In this document: in pieces, positions 48,381-58,890 of the stretch | Layout of the letters: each line of letters begins with the position of its first letter | Numbering within the stretch: the stretch's first letter is position 1 | Source of the DNA: Tubiluchus corallicola | Lineage: Eukaryota; Priapulida; Priapulimorpha; Priapulimorphida; Tubiluchidae | Direction of reading: 5' to 3' | Assembly (NCBI GenBank): GCA_030141605.1 | Contig: JAQGDQ010000001.1 | Coordinates: forward strand, 434,001 to 498,000 | DNA length: 64,000 nt | Notes under the pieces: generated by a model | Database searches by the model: none | What the model was told of the DNA's origin: nothing | Seen by the model: only the letters and a program-made list of their open reading frames with translations | Position numbers and translations under genes: made by a program

Positions 48381-50114
48381 TTACTTTTCTTGAGGAGCCA
48401 TACTTGGACTCTGTGTCTGATGCTTAACAAGTTTTTTTACTCTGTCAATTTCTACCTTTATGCTCAATTTGTCCTTTTTTTCTTCATCAATTTCTTCCAT
48501 AACTTCCTCAAGCTGCCGCTTAAAGTCTAACTGGATTTTGTCAAGTGCAGATTTTAGTATTTTAATTTCCTGTTTTAGTTCCTGATTTTCACTTTGAAGC
48601 ATCTGAAATTCCTTTCGTGATATTGATGACTCCTGCAAATTTTTCAGCTGCTTTTGCATAAGTTCCAGTGACAAGGCACTGCTTGGTTGCTCAGCTGGTA
48701 ATGTGGACCCACCAACTAATGAATGTGGTCTTGTTGCTGCCGAAGCAGGTGGCGGCACTTTGCTTGGAAATGCAGACTTTACAAATGTTTTTTCCTTTTC
48801 CAAGCCATCTTTTTCATCGCCATTAGTAACAATGGACTCACTGTCCTTTAAAAAGATAGTAGACGGAGGACGGCCTGGACCTTTAATTCGCTTAAGATGT
48901 GTAAGCTTCTCCAAAGGTGCAACTTGATCAAAGCTACTATCATCTGCTGTGTGATCTTGCAGCTTTTCAGAAATTTTGTTAGGCGTGTTTGATGCTGAGC
49001 TTGCTTGATCGGAATGTTTGTCCTTATGATTGGATAAATTTGGCTTAGAAGGTACTTGTGGCTTTTCTTGAGGTGAACCAGTATCATGAGCTGCAAGCTT
49101 TCTGTCCTTTCCACCAACAAGTGACTCAGGTCTAGGTGGTGGTGGCTGCTTACCAACTACGGGAGTTTTTACCTTTTGCTCTTCTGGAGGAAGCAATTCG
49201 ACAAAATTATCAGGAAAAACGCCTACTTTTCCATTTAATTCACCTTTCCACCAGCCAGCATCTTCTATTGTTCTACTGGTAATTGTAACAATATCTCCTT
49301 CTGCTAATGTCAGTTCATCTTCATTTTCAGCTTCGTAAGGAAATATAACTTTGCACTTCTCCACAGTTTGCTTGGAATGTTGAATATCACCAGGTGTAGG
49401 TGGCGGAGGTTTCTTTGGCGGTACTTTATGGTTAGCTTTGTTCTCGGCTGAATCAGAATGAGGAAATTTCTTTTCCAAAGCTCCCCAACTGACAGGTTTC
49501 AACTTGGGGCCACCATCCTTAAAAATATTTCCAAACCCTGGCCCCTTGAGTCCTCCATGAATTTTCTTTCCCCCATGAATTTGACTTTCTGGAAGTGAAT
49601 CTGTCTTTTCCACACTATCCTTTGTATGATCCTTCTGTTCAGAATCACTTAATTTTTCTTCTTTAACAATTTCTTTAACAAAATTAGAAGGAAATACACC
49701 AACTTTACCTTTTATTACACCTTTGAACCAACCCTCTTCTTCTTCGCCCAAAATCTCCAGAACATCTCCTACTTTAAGCATTAATTCATCTTTATTTCGA
49801 GGCTCATAATCAAAGAGTACTTTTGCTTGCCGATTCTTTTCTTTCAGTAAAGATTCCCTCTTCTTAGGTGCTTCTCTTGGTCCCTTTTTGCCAGGCGCTT
49901 GTTTTGGCCTTGCATCACTCATAATGTTAGTAGACTTTGATTGTATCTTAACGAAATTATCTGGAAATAATCCTGTTTTCCCATTCAGTTCTCCTTCCAT
50001 CCAACCATCTTCTTTCTGTCGACAGTTCTTTATGATTTCGCCCACGGCAATACTCAATTCGTCATCATTTTGGGCTTTGTACTCAAATTCAACAACAGCT
50101 TCTACAGTATCCAT
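48381..50114 (-). CDS. SH3KBP1: CIN85/CD2AP-family adaptor with three SH3 domains
   Basis: An uninterrupted 577-residue frame encodes an endocytic and actin-linked scaffold of the CIN85 (SH3KBP1)/CD2AP family; insects have one member, cindr. Three SH3 domains lie at about residues 3-58, 96-151 and 252-309, each with the ALYDY-like start, central Trp (GWMEGE, GWFKG, GWWKGE) and the family's F-P-(D/S)-N-F-V ending. Proline-rich segments follow (PPKKPPPPTP about 232-241, QPPPPRPES about 323-331). A stretch around 404-417 (LTHLKRIKGPGRPP) resembles the capping-protein-interaction motif of CD2AP/CIN85. Residues about 482-565 form a long coiled coil. Vertebrate members have 630-670 residues and many introns; here there are none. 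Start ATG at 50114 is right before SH3-1. The symbol is assigned at family level, because CD2AP is equally close. Confidence 0.93.
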   Translation of the reverse strand: MDTVEAVVEFEYKAQNDDELSIAVGEIIKNCRQKEDGWMEGELNGKTGLFPDNFVKIQSKSTNIMSDARPKQAPGKKGPREAPKKRESLLKEKNRQAKVLFDYEPRNKDELMLKVGDVLEILGEEEEGWFKGVIKGKVGVFPSNFVKEIVKEEKLSDSEQKDHTKDSVEKTDSLPESQIHGGKKIHGGLKGPGFGNIFKDGGPKLKPVSWGALEKKFPHSDSAENKANHKVPPKKPPPPTPGDIQHSKQTVEKCKVIFPYEAENEDELTLAEGDIVTITSRTIEDAGWWKGELNGKVGVFPDNFVELLPPEEQKVKTPVVGKQPPPPRPESLVGGKDRKLAAHDTGSPQEKPQVPSKPNLSNHKDKHSDQASSASNTPNKISEKLQDHTADDSSFDQVAPLEKLTHLKRIKGPGRPPSTIFLKDSESIVTNGDEKDGLEKEKTFVKSAFPSKVPPPASAATRPHSLVGGSTLPAEQPSSALSLELMQKQLKNLQESSISRKEFQMLQSENQELKQEIKILKSALDKIQLDFKRQLEEVMEEIDEEKKDKLSIKVEIDRVKKLVKHQTQSPSMAPQEK

Positions 50115-53020
50115 TAGTTACGACAATGGCATAATCACCGAAGCTGACAGGGCTAATACAAAATTAAAAAAATGATCACTTTCAGATTGCAATTAATCGA
50201 GTTTACAATTTCATGAGTGCGAAATACTCTGAAGCACTTATTTACGTGTTTGGCAGAGTAGGGTTATTCGCGACAATTTTGCAAAAGCTAAAAGTGTTAA
50301 CATTGAATAACGCCAACTTGGCACACCCGCAGCAATCAAAATCTTTTGTTGCACAGAAGGGTTGGACAAAGAGTGATCGCCTATTCTAAGCGAAAAGTAA
50401 TCGCTAACATTAAGCTGAAAAATATTAATAAAATAACTTATTTTAAAAAAGACGAAACATCAAAAAGCACTAAAAGGAAGTATTATGCGTAAACCAAAAA
50501 ATATGTTTACAACTACTCGTGATTATTTTAATGTATACAGCGGCCCTATCATGCATTTCCCGACACTGTTTTTTATAACGTTATACATATTTAGCATATG
50601 TACGACATCATACAAGAAATTATTATTATGCATAACCAGTCAAGGATTGTTGTAGGCAATAGCGCTATACACATAGCTAGAGAGATAGATAGATAATTTA
50701 TTCATCTCCTTCAGTTGTACACACAAAACAAACAAAAATCAATTTGAAAAGAGAAAGCCTGCCAAAAAGTCAAACGGTTATCGAATCAGCTACCCTTCTC
50801 ATAGAACACTAAGAAATAATAATGGCGCCAACAGTGAACTTTTTAAATAAATAATTTGAGTAGAATGTAAAAAATTACAAAGAGGGCAAAATTTAAAGTT
50901 TGAACCAGTTAAAATGTTCATATTTACATAGTACAAAATTACAATCTGCTTACACAGTATAATTTCACAACTTCACATTGACAGTAATTGTGTTTCCCAC
51001 ATACACGCAAAGCATTAATTTCATAGATGCATTTAATGTTACATATTTTTACAGTGAACATTATTTTTATTTAAATTATGTACTAATTAATTAATTAATT
51101 AGACGGCGTTACTCTCATTTATACTCTCAAGAGGTACCATTTATACTGCTGGTAATCTGATAGTACATAAATATTGTCATTATCTGCAGCTATTTTAATA
51201 TTTTTCTGAGTGGCCCTTCCTTTGCATGAGCCGTGTGTTTTTTAGCTTCTTTTTGCTGTCTCTTAATTTGCTGGTTTAGATATCGAATTATTTGCTTGTT
51301 TATTGTTAGTTTGAATTGATATATGCTCAAACTTGTCTTACTTAGCTGTTTATCTTTAATAAAAGAATATTATGTAATTAAAATTCAAATCGAATTTGCG
51401 GTTTTCCAACTGGAATCAAACAGAATTTCAAGATTTCAAACCTGAATCGAATTCGAGTTCAATTTTAAAAATTTCCAATTGAATGTTCTAATCGTAATTG
51501 TGTAAAAAGTGGTCTCACAAAGATCATGCATACTACATGAATTTATTCTGCAGTTAAAACAATAATTTCCTTAAAATTTTTGCCCATAATCACAGCTAAA
51601 TTGCGCTGATTGCACAACATTTCGAATATTTTAATGATGAAGACCATTTTAGGTTCGAATCAAATTCGAACCAAGAAAAACTTTTTGGGATCAAATTTAA
51701 ACGTTGCATATTTGCTACAACACGCTGCAGTTTATTAGAATTTTTTGGAATATTGTTTACTTAACAATTTGTTGGAATATTGTTGTACCTGGTGATGCGC
51801 CATTTTTACTGTACGCCTTTGGGCATATATTGTTCTGAAGCTTTATACTAGTCGTTATCTATTTGAAAGGTAATTAACTTACAATTAGGCTTACGTACAG
51901 CTCGAAAGCTCATCAAATCCATTGTGTGGAGATAATTTTTAATCGAATCACCATTACAAAACAGTGAGACATCATTAGCAGGGGTGACCATCGAATGCTC
52001 CAGTTGGGACATTCGAATCAAATTCGAATGTTCGAATTTGATTTAAAGAAATATCTTTACATTTACAATACACTTACAATTACAATTCAATTAAAACCTA
52101 AAATTATGTAGATTTAAATAATTCATGCAATTAGCCAGAATTTCTCTGCAATTTCTGTCGACAATTATTTTTTAATAAATTATTAGTGTTTTCACAGCAG
52201 AACAAAATCAAATAACATATCATATTTTTGTGATGCTGCCTTTCATTATTGATTTGAAAATTCTTAAAACTGAATTCGATTCGGATTCGAAAACGCCGAA
52301 ATTCGGTTTAATTTGAGTTCGAAAGTCATAAATTCGATTTCGCGTTCTGCCCTGGTAGAAAGTGCTAACCCTTAATCAAAAGGCAAGTGCCAAAGATGAA
52401 GCATTCGAAGCGATTTCCCGATATTTGTACAGCCGGCTTAACTGGTTGAAACATTTAAAAGCCAATTATACATGTTGGGCGCCGAGTAATACATTAGCCG
52501 AAGTAGGACAATTGGCGTACATGGGCTAGCCCAAGTAGGACACTAGAGACAGGAACGTGAATTGAGCGTCAATCGTACTGGCACCGCCCGTTGTGTAATG
52601 TAATAATAATAATTAAAAACGGCAATACACGTTGAATAATTTATTATACATCTGATAAAATAAAAGAATTTTATTCTGAGCTGGTAGAATTAATCATTGC
52701 CAATATTAATTTTCTTTGAAGTGAAATAAGCGCACCTTTTAGGCGATTTCAACATTTGCTTAAGGTATATCATTTTTTATTTTGTCTTGCTTTGGATACT
52801 TAGTTTAATGTTATGATGGTATTAATGAAGCTAATAATAATGATGATATTGTAAATTGTTAAGAACTATCCATCATTATTATAAAGTTACATTTTTCTAA
52901 AACAAATTCAGTTTTACACCTCTATATTGAGCCCCATAATTTCTCTAAATTTCATCACTTGTCTGATAATAGCTTTGACTCTTACTAGTGTGCCCGTGTT
53001 TGGTGAACATAGATCTTTTT
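50115..53020. other. No gene seen; promoter side of SH3 gene, then TTCGAA-rich repeats
   Basis: Immediately right of 50114 is the 5' side of the SH3 gene. Near 50680-50710 a 'gatagatagataatttattcatctcc' word looks like the 3' tail of a minus-strand LINE, but no coding remnant supports it. From about 51370 to 52350 the words ttcgaat/attcgaa recur many times in both orientations, suggesting a decayed inverted-repeat element whose ends I could not define. Confidence 0.4.
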
Positions 53021-53023
53021 CGT

Positions 53024-53263
53024 TCACCACATGATTTCCAAACACTTTTTAGCTACTTCACATTTCACTAGGTGTTCAGTCATATCACACTCCTTCACAG
53101 ACAGTGGACACATTAAATTATCCTTACACTTGTTTTTATAATTACACTTTAATTTGATCATATTTAATTTCCATTCAGTAATTTCATACACAGTTTTTTC
53201 ATCACACTCCATCACATGTTCCCAGTTTTCCACACTATTTTTCATAAATCTCAGTTTTGTCAT
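53024..53263 (-). CDS. Cys-rich small ORF, divergent from MRPS7
   Basis: I do not recognise this 79-codon frame. Its second half is Cys/His rich (LKCNYKNKCKDNLMCPLSVK then ECDMTEHLVKCEVAKKC), with a spacing reminiscent of TRAF-type zinc fingers, but no complete domain can be assigned. It starts 124 bp from the MRPS7 ATG on the opposite strand, with an NRF1-type palindrome between them, a head-to-head layout typical of shared promoters. A possible donor (GTG|GTGAAC) overlaps its stop, so it could also be a first exon. Low-complexity 'tcacact' words in the DNA are a reason for caution. Confidence 0.3.
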   Translation of the reverse strand: MTKLRFMKNSVENWEHVMECDEKTVYEITEWKLNMIKLKCNYKNKCKDNLMCPLSVKECDMTEHLVKCEVAKKCLEIMW

Positions 53264-53321
53264 ATCATCACACTTTTGTACTTGGGCTTCCCATGTACGA
53301 CGCTGCTTTTTCGCAAATGTA

Positions 53322-53331
53322 GCGCATGCGC
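53322..53331. promoter_or_regulatory. NRF1-type palindrome GCGCATGCGC
   Basis: A perfect 10-bp palindrome matching the core of the NRF1 site (YGCGCAYGCGCR), 57 bp upstream of the MRPS7 start codon. NRF1 controls many nuclear genes for mitochondrial proteins, including ribosomal proteins, in animals. The position and rarity in AT-rich DNA support a promoter role; the function is inferred. Confidence 0.65.
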
Positions 53332-53387
53332 TTTACTGGGAATGCCTACTTCGGCTAGTCGATTATTCGGCGCCCTATAATTACAAT

Positions 53388-53573
53388 ATGGCGCCGCCCA
53401 CATTTATTTCTTCGATAATGTCTGGCGAAAATTTAATCAGGATTTTATATCATAAGTCTTTAAATTGTAACTGTTATACTCCTTTGTTGTTGCATATCAG
53501 AAGTAGTCAATGGTGGCCTATCTATCAACAACCAATAATTGATAAAGAGGAACTAAAAACCCCTTTACCTAAG
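53388..53573 (+). CDS. MRPS7: Mitochondrial ribosomal protein uS7m, exon 1
   Basis: This exon encodes 62 residues from ATG 53388 (context ACAATATGG). It provides the poorly conserved targeting region, including a basic/hydrophobic stretch (ENLIRILYHKSLN), and ends with WWPIYQQPIIDKEELKTPLP, which corresponds to the 'PLIDKE' segment near the N-terminus of human MRPS7. A GTATCT donor follows a complete codon (phase 0) at 53573/53574. A second in-frame Met at 53418 is a possible alternative start. The NRF1-type palindrome is 57 bp upstream. Confidence 0.88.
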
Positions 53574-56516
53574 GTATCTTATTTTTTATGGAAATTTTAA
53601 TTTTGTAAAAGTCTGCTGTGCTTCTCTAGTTTTAAAGCTAACAGCTAATATTTTGTTATCATAGCAGTGGCATACTGGCTTAACTAGCTGTTTTTGAAAA
53701 AAATGATATTTACAAAAAGAAATGAGGTGTTCAAAATTTTGTAGTCTGTAATATATTGAATCGTTTGCAGGCCGCTGTACTGACTTAGGCCGTTTCCGGT
53801 TCAAGCAAAACAAAAATATACTTTTGACTATACATAGCCAATACCCGTAACGAGCTGTAGTTTTAACTGTAAGTGTCTGCCAAGCCTCGATACTCCTGGG
53901 TGTCAAGTGTCAAGATGTAGAAATGCCAAAGAGAAAGGATACATGAAAAACAGCTAAGGGATCTGAGGAAGCCTGCTAAGCTCCACACAGAATCTGACCT
54001 ACTATAGGTGTTAAAGGTTTATTTTTATTGCTGGATTTACGGAATTTTAACATTTAGGTACATACTAGCAAATGATCAGTATTGCATTTGTTAATGATCC
54101 TTGCTGAATAAGCTTCTTCAATTCTGATATTTTAGCAAACGACAACACTACATTTCTAGCATAGTAAACTTGGATCTGCAGATTGACAGAGATGTCAAAA
54201 CTAGGCTTACATTGGTACTGGTATTTAAATACATTCCTTATAAGCTTACTGGACACCATGTTTAATTTTCACACAGTTAATTTTCGAATTAACCATAATT
54301 GTTACATATGCTTTTTTAGCTTTCTTAAGTTTACTTTTAAATAATGTTTGTTGTTTAACTTGCTTAACTTCTTTGGCAGTATGCCTTGCAGCTAGCAGCT
54401 GAGTGTTGTAATTTTAACTTGGGTAAGATGCATTAGAGAATTAGAATGACTTTGATTATATATACAATAAAATGCATAGTGTAATTCTGTAAAAATTAAA
54501 AAACATCATAAAAAGCTGCCAGAAGTATTGTAGTTTCAAAGCATGAAAATTTTGTTTATTTGTGGGTTTAATTTGCCAACTTGACGTATTTCATCCTTAG
54601 ACTGCAATGTGGTACAGAAATTCCTTTTTTATTGTAGGCTAATATAAGCATCAGTACAGAAAATTCTAATAATTGTTCAGTTTTTTCACAATTTTTTAAC
54701 TACAAATATTAAAGGTTTGTAAGTCACGTGCTTTGCTGTACCACATTGCTGACTCACTGCTAATCTGGACCAACTGACATCCACACGCCTCCAAATGGCT
54801 ACGAAGACGATAGGGGAAAACACTTTCGCAAGGTAGTTACCCTAATTTGAACCGACCTTAAAACTATATAGCCCAAAATGGAATTTTACCCTTCTTTCTT
54901 TTTGAGTACTTGTCATTTACGGACTACTCACAATCTATTGATTAGTATTTTTAATTTTGAAAAAAAAATTTCTAAGTGAAAAGACAAGTGTTCAAGGGAA
55001 AACTACGTCTTTCACCTGGAAGTTGAGCTTGCTTTAATATTTGAGGAGAATGTTAGAAAATTTCAGCAATAAAATTATGATAAGTGCCTCTTGTAATTAG
55101 TAAAATCAATTTAAAGTCGCTGTAAAGATCATGTTAGGCTTGGGCACGCTCATTGTGAAATAAAAATTGCCTGGTACCTGGTTGTGGTACAATATAAAAT
55201 GATAAACTAGAAATTATTAATACTATTTTTTGCTTTTTGATAAATCTCTCTGCCCGCTATGTAATTAAAATGTAGTTGTTGACGGAAGTACAACAGCCCC
55301 CGGAATTAACACTGGCATAGTAACAGAATAATTATTATTTTAATAAGCTAAAACTGAACTCTATACACTAAGCAACCTCTGTGCCTACTATATACTTGCA
55401 GAATTGCATGCTTATCTGAAAGTCAACAAAATTCTGTTTAATAATTATTTACACATTGTACAGTTACTTACACATTTTAAGCAATAATCCTGTCGATTAA
55501 AGATATGTGAGCACAATAAAGTTGTTGCTAATTGATCCTATAAATAATTTTGCAAAAGCTTTGCTATGCATAGCCAGTGGTGGCTCGTGTATAGGTACTG
55601 TGGTACTGCAGCATCCCCTGTTTTCAGTCATTATTATCGATAGTATTCAATATGATAAGTCTTTTTTCTTTACACTTGTGCGAAACCGAAGCACGTGAGA
55701 GTAGTACTGCGTGCTTCACAGCCCCAGTAGGTGTTTGGCTGTTGTATGCATGTGTATATGTGTGAGATAAGTGCTGTGCTAGCATCTGCTGCTAGATAGC
55801 GAAAGTACTGTCTCTCACACATTTCATTTGTCACGTGTTTATGGTATACCATCATATTCTTGGATGTGATAAAGTGCAGACTTAGCGTGTGTGCTTAAAA
55901 CATAAATAATTTAATCATGGACGCATTGCATCCCCAAGAAAAAGTTCTGTGACTGTAAGTGAACTACAACAGCTTAATTTTTCACAGTTGTCACTCCGTG
56001 AGAAAGTTGCATTTAAGAATAGAGGCCGTTCAGCTCCTGATCTTCAAATATCTCAGCCAGGAACAAGGAACAATAAAAAGTATATTCATAACTTTAATTC
56101 TGAATGGTACCAAAGGGAAAAATTGTTTTGCTTCCGTGTTTAGGATTTTATCAAGTTTATGTATAAATTTTCATATCTTTGTTTGTTTAAAATTACAATT
56201 ACAACTTACAACATTAAAATTACATTATGTTTGTTTCGTTTTACACTACTAAGACAATGGCTAAAAATTTTATGAAACAGCACCCCCACTAATTTTAGCT
56301 GCCGCTGTGCATACCTTCTCGGTGTTCATGCTGTTCACCAACTTGTCGCAGTGTGCCTGCAACAAGGTTTGTTTGGCGGGAAATAAGAAACATTTAAATT
56401 TCTTTTGACGGATGCAGTCAATAATTAATATTAGACCTATTGTTCATATTTTTTCTGAAGTCGTATTAATTCATTGAATATAATGAACGTATTGAATTAG
56501 CAGTTTGTAATTTTAG
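53574..56516 (+). other. MRPS7 intron
   Basis: A 2.9-kb GT-AG intron (GTATCT ... TTTGTAATTTTAG) in phase 0. It contains the hAT element 55575-56307 and otherwise only AT-rich sequence; the short frames inside match nothing. An exon-like ATG...GCAAG|GTAGTT at 54795 was considered and not adopted. Confidence 0.85.
55575..56307 (+). mobile_element. hAT transposon remnant with TTF-type zinc-finger coding start
   Basis: The left end CAGTGGTGGCTCGTG and the complement of the right end, CAGCGGCAGCTAAAA, form a hAT-type terminal inverted repeat. They are flanked by 8-bp duplications TGCATAGC (55567-55574) and TGCATACC (56308-56315), which match at 7 of 8 positions. Inside, the plus-strand frame at 55949-56143 encodes a segment typical of hAT-linked TTF-type zinc-finger proteins: LSLREKVAFKNRGRSAPDLQ, then HNFNSEWYQREKLFCF. 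The Cys residues that should follow the W-Y block are deleted, and the catalytic and dimerisation domains are absent. This is an internally deleted, inactive copy sitting in the MRPS7 intron, same strand. Confidence 0.92.
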
Positions 56517-57050
56517 GATGATGAGAGGAATTTTCTTCCAATAAAAGCAGCAAAAACAGAGGATCACACATTTTCGTACTATGATCCAGTTGTGAACAAG
56601 TTTACAAACATTATTATGCTGAAGGGCAAAAAAAGTCTAGCAAGAGACATTATGATGAAAACATTTGAACAGATAAAACGGATACAAATTGAAAAGTACA
56701 ATAAAGCTTCAGAAGAAGAAAAAGAAAACATTTTGTGCAATCCTGTGACAATTTTCCACCAGGCCATTGAAAATTGCAAGCCGTTGTTGTTACTAGAAAA
56801 TGTGAAGAGAGGAGCGATTGTGTATCAAGTGCCTGTGCCAATAACTGACCGTAAAAGTCAGTTTGTGGCAATGAAATGGATGCGCGATACTTGCAGGGAC
56901 AAGTACAGAACAGTGCACATGGAATTTAGTCTAGCCGAAGAACTGATAAATGCAGCAAACCATACTGGCCGTGTTATTAAAAAGAAACAAGACTTGCATA
57001 AGCTAGCTGAAGCAAATAGAGCTTATGCTCATTTTCGCTATGGTAAATAG
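56517..57050 (+). CDS. MRPS7: Mitochondrial ribosomal protein uS7m, exon 2 (S7 domain)
   Basis: This exon encodes 177 residues and nearly the whole S7 domain, which binds the small-subunit rRNA head in the mitochondrial ribosome. The acceptor TTTGTAATTTTAG ends at 56516 and the first codons read DDERNFLPIKAAKTEDHTFS, in phase 0 with exon 1. Diagnostic blocks follow: YDPVVNKFTNIIMLKGKKSL, NPVTIFHQAIENCKP, YQVPVPITDRKSQFVAMKWM and KKKQDLHKLAEANRAYAHFR just before TAG. Exons 1 and 2 give 239 residues, very close to the 242 of human MRPS7, so no exon appears to be missing. The first ATG inside this exon is not the gene start. A candidate AATAAA lies at 57559-57564. Confidence 0.96.
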   Translation, partial: DDERNFLPIKAAKTEDHTFSYYDPVVNKFTNIIMLKGKKSLARDIMMKTFEQIKRIQIEKYNKASEEEKENILCNPVTIFHQAIENCKPLLLLENVKRGAIVYQVPVPITDRKSQFVAMKWMRDTCRDKYRTVHMEFSLAEELINAANHTGRVIKKKQDLHKLAEANRAYAHFRYGK

Positions 57051-57689
57051 GAACGTGTATTTTTGCCAATGGGTATACTGAGTCGTTTGAAAACAATGAA
57101 ATGTATTATAAAGTATATACCCGGATTCATATATTTCTAAACTGTTTTCCAAACAAGAAATAGATCTGCACTTTTCAACTTCTCTCAAAATAAGATAGAA
57201 CTTCCCAGATAGACTGTTAAGAAAGCTTAATCATATAAGCACTTGAAAGCAATTTATTAAATTAGAAAGTGTAAAATTCCCCAGCTCCACTGGTAGAGAA
57301 CTTCTGCTTTTCTGGCAGCTTCTCTAAGACCATTACACCACAGAGGTATTCTTGTTTAGAGAGTTCAGAAGTTCTTAAGGATTACTTGAACTATTAAATG
57401 AATAGTTTTCCGCAGCTTCTCTTGGTTTCATTTTATACTCATTATAATGCATCTTTCCAAAGAACCATAAATTTATAATGTAGTAAGTTTACATAGTTCT
57501 TGAAAAAATTTCATTAAGTTCCATAAGTGGTATGCACGAGAGAGTTCATTGCAGTTATAATAAACATCACTGTAAATGTAATTTTGTGGAAGAAACAGCT
57601 TTTATTAAAAAGTTTATAGCACAAAAATATTGAAATCATGCAAACCTAGCCTAGCAGTTATCTTCAGTGTGACGAGTTTTCTATGTTCA
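57051..57689. other. MRPS7 3' UTR and flank
   Basis: No coding features. The AATAAA at 57559-57564 could define the transcript end. Confidence 0.5.
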
Positions 57690-58890
57690 GTTCATGAAGC
57701 CTGCAGTTCATGAAAGTGACTAAGTGACTTCTGTATGCACTTAGAAACCAATGATGTGGTAGAACGGGCCTGCAGAGAAAAAGATACATCATCTAGTAAA
57801 ACTATAGACAGGTGTTTGAAAACAAAGTTAAATAGAATTGTACTTTGCACATTAAGAGAAGGCTTGTTAGAACTTGTAAAGTTCTGAATATGTAACTGAA
57901 TATGAGAGAGGAGAGCAACCATATGACTGATTTTGTTGTTCATTTACAAAAATTGAAGTCCAAAGAACTGTATAGGTAAATACATTATTTTTTGGAAACA
58001 GGCCATGTGGTGATATTTTTGGAAAAAAGTTTTTGAGATATTTTTTATGGTTAAATCAAGTTTAACCACTTTTGAAATCTGTTGGAAATTAAAGTCTTTT
58101 TATAGTATTAACTTCTTGAAATTTCTGACACGTTGATGATATAAAAAAGCTGTGTGCTAAAGTTGGAATCAGATTGCATTTGCAAGTGATTGATTCAAAA
58201 TCAGCATGTATACAAACCAGTAAAAGTATTCTTCCTAAAAGCAGAGATTCTATCTTTCGAAAGACAGATGTAGAGACTCTATCCTGATCATGATGAAGCA
58301 GTACATATTTAAAAAAGATAAAGAACAATTATTTTCAATTGTTGCAAGTAAATTTGATACAAAGCTGACAGGAGTTTAAATAATCTAAAAATAACGGTAG
58401 GTGATTCATAGATTTGAACAATACAAAAGTGTCACCTATATAACATTTATATAATACAGGTTTAAATTCTTTAGGCCAACTTTTTTCAATAAACAAATAC
58501 TCGAGCAAAAGTAGAAGCTCAATGGTTAGTCCATCACAGCTTCTTGAATTTGTCCATACAAAGCATTGTTAAAATGAAATTGTTCAGAAAGTTCCATAAA
58601 ATGGTGCAGTTGTTCTGCGTTAAGATTACTAACAAGATTAGCATTAGTAAAGAGAGAACGAATACAGATATCATAGGTTTCAATAAGTTGAATGCTTGTC
58701 AAGAGTTTTTCAATGTCAAAACCGACCATAATGAGTTAACTGTAATTATTCGAAGATTAAATTCTTTGATGAAGCTGTACAAATCTTTAACAGTATACTC
58801 ATTATTGGAAAGAAGTTCACAAATAGGTACTAAAAATTTTGAAATAGTAAAAGTGACAGTACCAAGAGTCTCATTGGTATATTAGGTTTG
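57690..58890 (-). mobile_element. Penelope-like element RT fragment, frameshifted
   Basis: Across two frames, the minus strand reads as the reverse transcriptase of a Penelope-like retroelement. At about 58850-58740 FLVPICELLSNNEYTVKDLY precedes 58729-58526, which begins MVGFDIEKLLTSIQLIETYD and matches the PLE block 'VSFDVESLFTNIPLxET'; it ends near LYGQIQEAV, the site of the 'LYxQxDGVAMGSPLGP' block, where it stops. At about 58290-58095 STSVFRKIESLLLG and later TLAHSFFISSTCQKFQE match the 'TSVYRKxTxTGLY...HTLxxRAxxICS' region. A further frame at 57943-57692 may be its C-terminal part, but no GIY-YIG nuclease motif is readable. The copy is inactive. Confidence 0.8.

Noticed and set aside
48848-49156. 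102-codon frame antisense/alternate to the SH3 gene
   Set aside because: A shadow frame of the CIN85/CD2AP-type coding sequence.
51650-51670. tRNA-like box B word (ggttcgaatc)
   Set aside because: It belongs to the TTCGAAT-rich repeat region; no box A or acceptor stem is present.
52010-52355. Possible hAT element bounded by CAGGGG (51979) and CCCTG (52353)
   Set aside because: The termini are only loosely similar and the flanking 8-mers do not match, so there is no target duplication.
54789-54830. Exon-like ATGGCTACGAAG...GCAAG|GTAGTT inside the MRPS7 intron
   Set aside because: Joining it would not improve the match to MRPS7, and the two-exon model already gives the expected length. No other partner exon was found.
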